From contig NZ_AUHA01000002.1 in NCBI RefSeq assembly GCF_000422945.1, positions 1,426,001-1,490,000 of the forward strand: a DNA stretch of 64,000 nt, in the 5' to 3' direction. Source of the DNA: Daejeonella oryzae DSM 19973 (lineage in GTDB: Bacteria > Bacteroidota > Bacteroidia > Sphingobacteriales > Sphingobacteriaceae). Shown here piece by piece: positions 62,026 through 64,000 of this stretch. The first letter of the stretch is position 1; every line of letters begins with the position of its first letter. Below the pieces are notes generated by a model that was not told the origin of the DNA, did no database searches, and saw only the letters and a program-made list of their open reading frames with translations. Position numbers and translations under genes: made by a program.

Positions 62026-62394
62026 ATGGTACAACAGGAATCAAGACTGAATGTTGCTGACAACAGTGGAGCTAAAGAAGTTTTAGTGATCCGTGTTTTA
62101 GGTGGTACCGGTAAGCGTTATGCATCCATAGGTGACAAAATAGTTGTTACAGTAAAAAGTGCGCTTCCATCAGGTAACATCAAAAAAGGAACTGTCTCTA
62201 AGGCAGTTGTTGTGAGAACAAAAAAAGAAATAAGACGCAAAGACGGATCTTATATCCGCTTTGACGATAATGCAGCGGTATTATTGAATGCACAGGACGA
62301 ACCGCGTGGAACACGTATCTTCGGCCCAGTTGCCAGAGAATTGCGTGAGAAACAATTCATGAAAATTGTATCACTAGCACCGGAGGTTTTGTAA
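62026..62394 (+). CDS. rplN: 50S ribosomal protein L14
   Basis: 122 residues: [48 protein letters not shown] and [15 protein letters not shown], all classical. Sits at the subunit interface. rplX begins one base after its stop. Confidence 0.98.
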   Translation: MVQQESRLNVADNSGAKEVLVIRVLGGTGKRYASIGDKIVVTVKSALPSGNIKKGTVSKAVVVRTKKEIRRKDGSYIRFDDNAAVLLNAQDEPRGTRIFGPVARELREKQFMKIVSLAPEVL

Positions 62395-62395
62395 G

Positions 62396-62737
62396 ATGAA
62401 AAAGAAAGTAAACACACAACCTAAGTTGAAAATCCGTAAGGGTGACCTGGTAATGGTTATCGCCGGAGATTCTAAAGGTACACAAGGAAAGGTTTTAGAA
62501 GTTTTGTTGGAAAAAAACAGAGCGATTGTAGAAGGTGCCAATATGGTATCTAAGCATACAAAACCAAGTGCGGCTACTCCAAACGGAGGAATCGTTAAAA
62601 AAGAAGCTACGCTTCACGTTTCTAACCTGATGCTTATTGATGCCAAAACCGGCAAAACTACGCGTATTGGTAAAAAAAGAGATTCTGAAGGTAAATCAGT
62701 TCGCATATCTAAAAAATCTGGGGAGGAAATTAAGTAA
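62396..62737 (+). CDS. rplX: 50S ribosomal protein L24
   Basis: 113 residues with the KOW motif in [19 protein letters not shown], then [20 protein letters not shown] and [15 protein letters not shown]. Assembly initiator of the 50S subunit. Its TAA overlaps the rplE ATG by one base. Confidence 0.97.
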   Translation: MKKKVNTQPKLKIRKGDLVMVIAGDSKGTQGKVLEVLLEKNRAIVEGANMVSKHTKPSAATPNGGIVKKEATLHVSNLMLIDAKTGKTTRIGKKRDSEGKSVRISKKSGEEIK

Positions 62738-63306
62738 TGACTTACGTACCAAGATTAAAATCAAAATATAAAGAGGAAATCGTTACCGCTTTAAAGGATA
62801 AATTCCAATATAAAAGCGTAATGCAGGTACCTCGCCTAAGTAAAATTGCCATCAACCAGGGTGTTGGTGCAGCAGTTACTGACAAGAAATTAATTGACAA
62901 CTCTATTAAAGAGATGACAACTATTACCGGTCAGCAGGCCATTGCAACAAAATCAAAAAAGGATATCTCAAACTTTAAATTACGTAAAGGTATGCCAATT
63001 GGTGTACGTGTTACTTTACGTGATAACCAGATGTATGAGTTTCTAGATCGTTTGATCGCGGTAGCTTTACCTCGTATCCGTGATTTCAAAGGTATTAATG
63101 ATAAAGGTTTTGATGGCCGTGGTAACTACACATTAGGTGTTACTGAGCAGATCATTTTCCCTGAGATTAATATTGATCAGATCAACAAAATAATGGGTAT
63201 GGATATTACTTTTGTAACCACTGCAAAAACAGATGTTGAAGCATTGGAATTACTTAAGCAATTTGGTTTACCATTTAAGAATCAAACTCCAAATACAAAT
63301 CTATAA
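62737..63306 (+). CDS. rplE: 50S ribosomal protein L5
   Basis: 189 residues: [55 protein letters not shown] and [15 protein letters not shown]. Binds 5S rRNA and the P-site tRNA. Overlaps rpsN by one base. Confidence 0.98.
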   Translation: MTYVPRLKSKYKEEIVTALKDKFQYKSVMQVPRLSKIAINQGVGAAVTDKKLIDNSIKEMTTITGQQAIATKSKKDISNFKLRKGMPIGVRVTLRDNQMYEFLDRLIAVALPRIRDFKGINDKGFDGRGNYTLGVTEQIIFPEINIDQINKIMGMDITFVTTAKTDVEALELLKQFGLPFKNQTPNTNL

Positions 63307-63575
63307 TGGCTAAAGAAGGTGTAAAAGCACGCGACGTTAAACGTGCCAGATTAGTTGCTAAGTATGCTGACAAAAGAGCTGCAATGAAAGCGGCAGGTGA
63401 TTACGAAGGATTAGATAAATTGCCGAAGAATGCTTCTCCGGTACGTTTGCATAACCGTTGTAAGTTATCTGGTCGTCCACGCGGTTATATGCGTCAGTTT
63501 GGTATTTCACGTATTGTTTTCCGTGATATGGCCCTTGCAGGTAAAATTCCTGGTGTTAAAAAAGCAAGCTGGTAA
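63306..63575 (+). CDS. rpsN: 30S ribosomal protein S14 (zinc-free form)
   Basis: 89 residues: [40 protein letters not shown] and [19 protein letters not shown]. It lacks the CxxC pairs of the short zinc-binding S14, so it is the C-minus form. Confidence 0.97.
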   Translation: MAKEGVKARDVKRARLVAKYADKRAAMKAAGDYEGLDKLPKNASPVRLHNRCKLSGRPRGYMRQFGISRIVFRDMALAGKIPGVKKASW

Positions 63576-63576
63576 A

Positions 63577-63636
63577 ATTAAAAGCAGGTTATAGGGTAAA
63601 GATTATTTCTAAAACCTGAAGCTGCCTGCTTTAATT
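63577..63636 (+). promoter_or_regulatory. Inverted repeat between rpsN and rpsH
   Basis: AAAGCAGG (63581-63588) and CCTGCTTT (63625-63632) pair perfectly with flanking A/T pairs and a 36-base loop. The 131-base gap is long for this operon. The hairpin might be a processing or regulatory element; no T tract follows. Confidence 0.4.
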
Positions 63637-63706
63637 AATAAAAATTAACCGATGTAAGGTCGCCCCGAATAGTTTGGGAAGGAAACCAACATCATAACTC
63701 AATAAA

Positions 63707-64000
63707 ATGAATACAGATCCAATAGCAGATTATCTTACAAGAGTAAGGAATGCCATTAAGGCCAACCACCGGGTTGTTGAAATTCCTGCATCAAACCTTA
63801 AAAAAGAAATGACTAAAGTTCTTTTTGATAAAGGTTATATCACAAATTATAAGTTTGAGGATACCGATCCGCAGGGAATAATTAAAATTGCACTGAAGTA
63901 TAACCCCATTACAAAAATACCTGCTATACGCACAATTTCACGTGTAAGTAAACCTGGTTTAAGAAAGTATGCTGGTGTTGCAAATATGCCACGTGTATTA
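63707..64000 (+). CDS. rpsH: 30S ribosomal protein S8, 3' end outside window
   Basis: Starts at ATG 63707 and stays open to the window end (98 codons). MNTDPIADYLTRVRNAIKA, VVEIPASNLKKEMTKVLFDK and ISRVSKPGLRKYAG are S8 motifs. Binds helix 21 of 16S rRNA. Next gene in the operon after rpsN; rplF would be expected to follow. Confidence 0.97.
   Translation, partial: MNTDPIADYLTRVRNAIKANHRVVEIPASNLKKEMTKVLFDKGYITNYKFEDTDPQGIIKIALKYNPITKIPAIRTISRVSKPGLRKYAGVANMPRVL

Overview
The window is chromosomal DNA of a Bacteroidota bacterium, most likely a member of the Sphingobacteriaceae or a close relative. The signs are Bacteroidetes-type promoters (TTTG, 19-20 bases, TAnnTTTG), no Shine-Dalgarno-like leader on most genes, CrtYcd-type lycopene cyclase, tandem GH92 mannosidases, many hybrid histidine kinases, DUF2723, DUF4907 and SpII lipoproteins, and the str/S10 ribosomal-protein cluster in the usual Bacteroidetes order. 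I do not assign a genus.

Layout. 1-7.1 kb: 3' part of murB, a lone ECF sigma factor, then a carotenoid locus of two divergent transcripts (crtI-SRPBCC leftwards; crtB, an unknown exported protein, a lycopene cyclase and a cytochrome-b5-like protein rightwards), then a PfkB sugar kinase. 7.2-18.8 kb: an accessory region. It starts at a tRNA-Asn whose 3' half plus terminator is repeated 2.7 kb downstream, as expected of an element integrated at the tRNA; the repeats enclose a DUF4907/kelch lipoprotein pair and no integrase. Beyond it (10.43-18.47 kb) lies a run of small single-gene units, all on the + strand, separated by seven long imperfect palindromes of about 90-195 bp plus one short one. 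Most have ends resembling CYGCTAAC...GTTAGCRG and they behave like integron attC sites. No integron integrase is in the window. This cassette array is the most unusual feature here.

18.8-42 kb: a VOC protein, five histidine kinases (one with about nine 92-residue poly-HAMP units, one with a C-terminal STAS-like domain), a CvfB-like S1 protein, two tandem GH92 mannosidases, an SDR, a CpxP/Spy-like protein and accA. No DNA-binding response regulator is encoded near the kinases. 42-51 kb: a DUF2723 membrane protein, tRNA-Gln, prs, rplY (ctc), pth, an ArsC/Spx-like protein and a Pif1-like helicase.

51-64 kb: rpsL-rpsG-fusA-rpsJ, then three reverse-strand genes that split rpsJ from rplC, then rplC-rplD-rplW-rplB-rpsS-rplV-rpsC-rplP-rpmC-rpsQ-rplN-rplX-rplE-rpsN-rpsH (rpsH cut by the window end). 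The split is served by a terminator after rpsJ and a textbook Bacteroidetes promoter before rplC. Two of the inserted genes are paralogous lipoproteins ending in charged 16-residue tandem repeats, and rpsC carries an unusual Gly/Arg-rich C-terminal tail.

All calls come from reading the sequence and translations; no database search was run.
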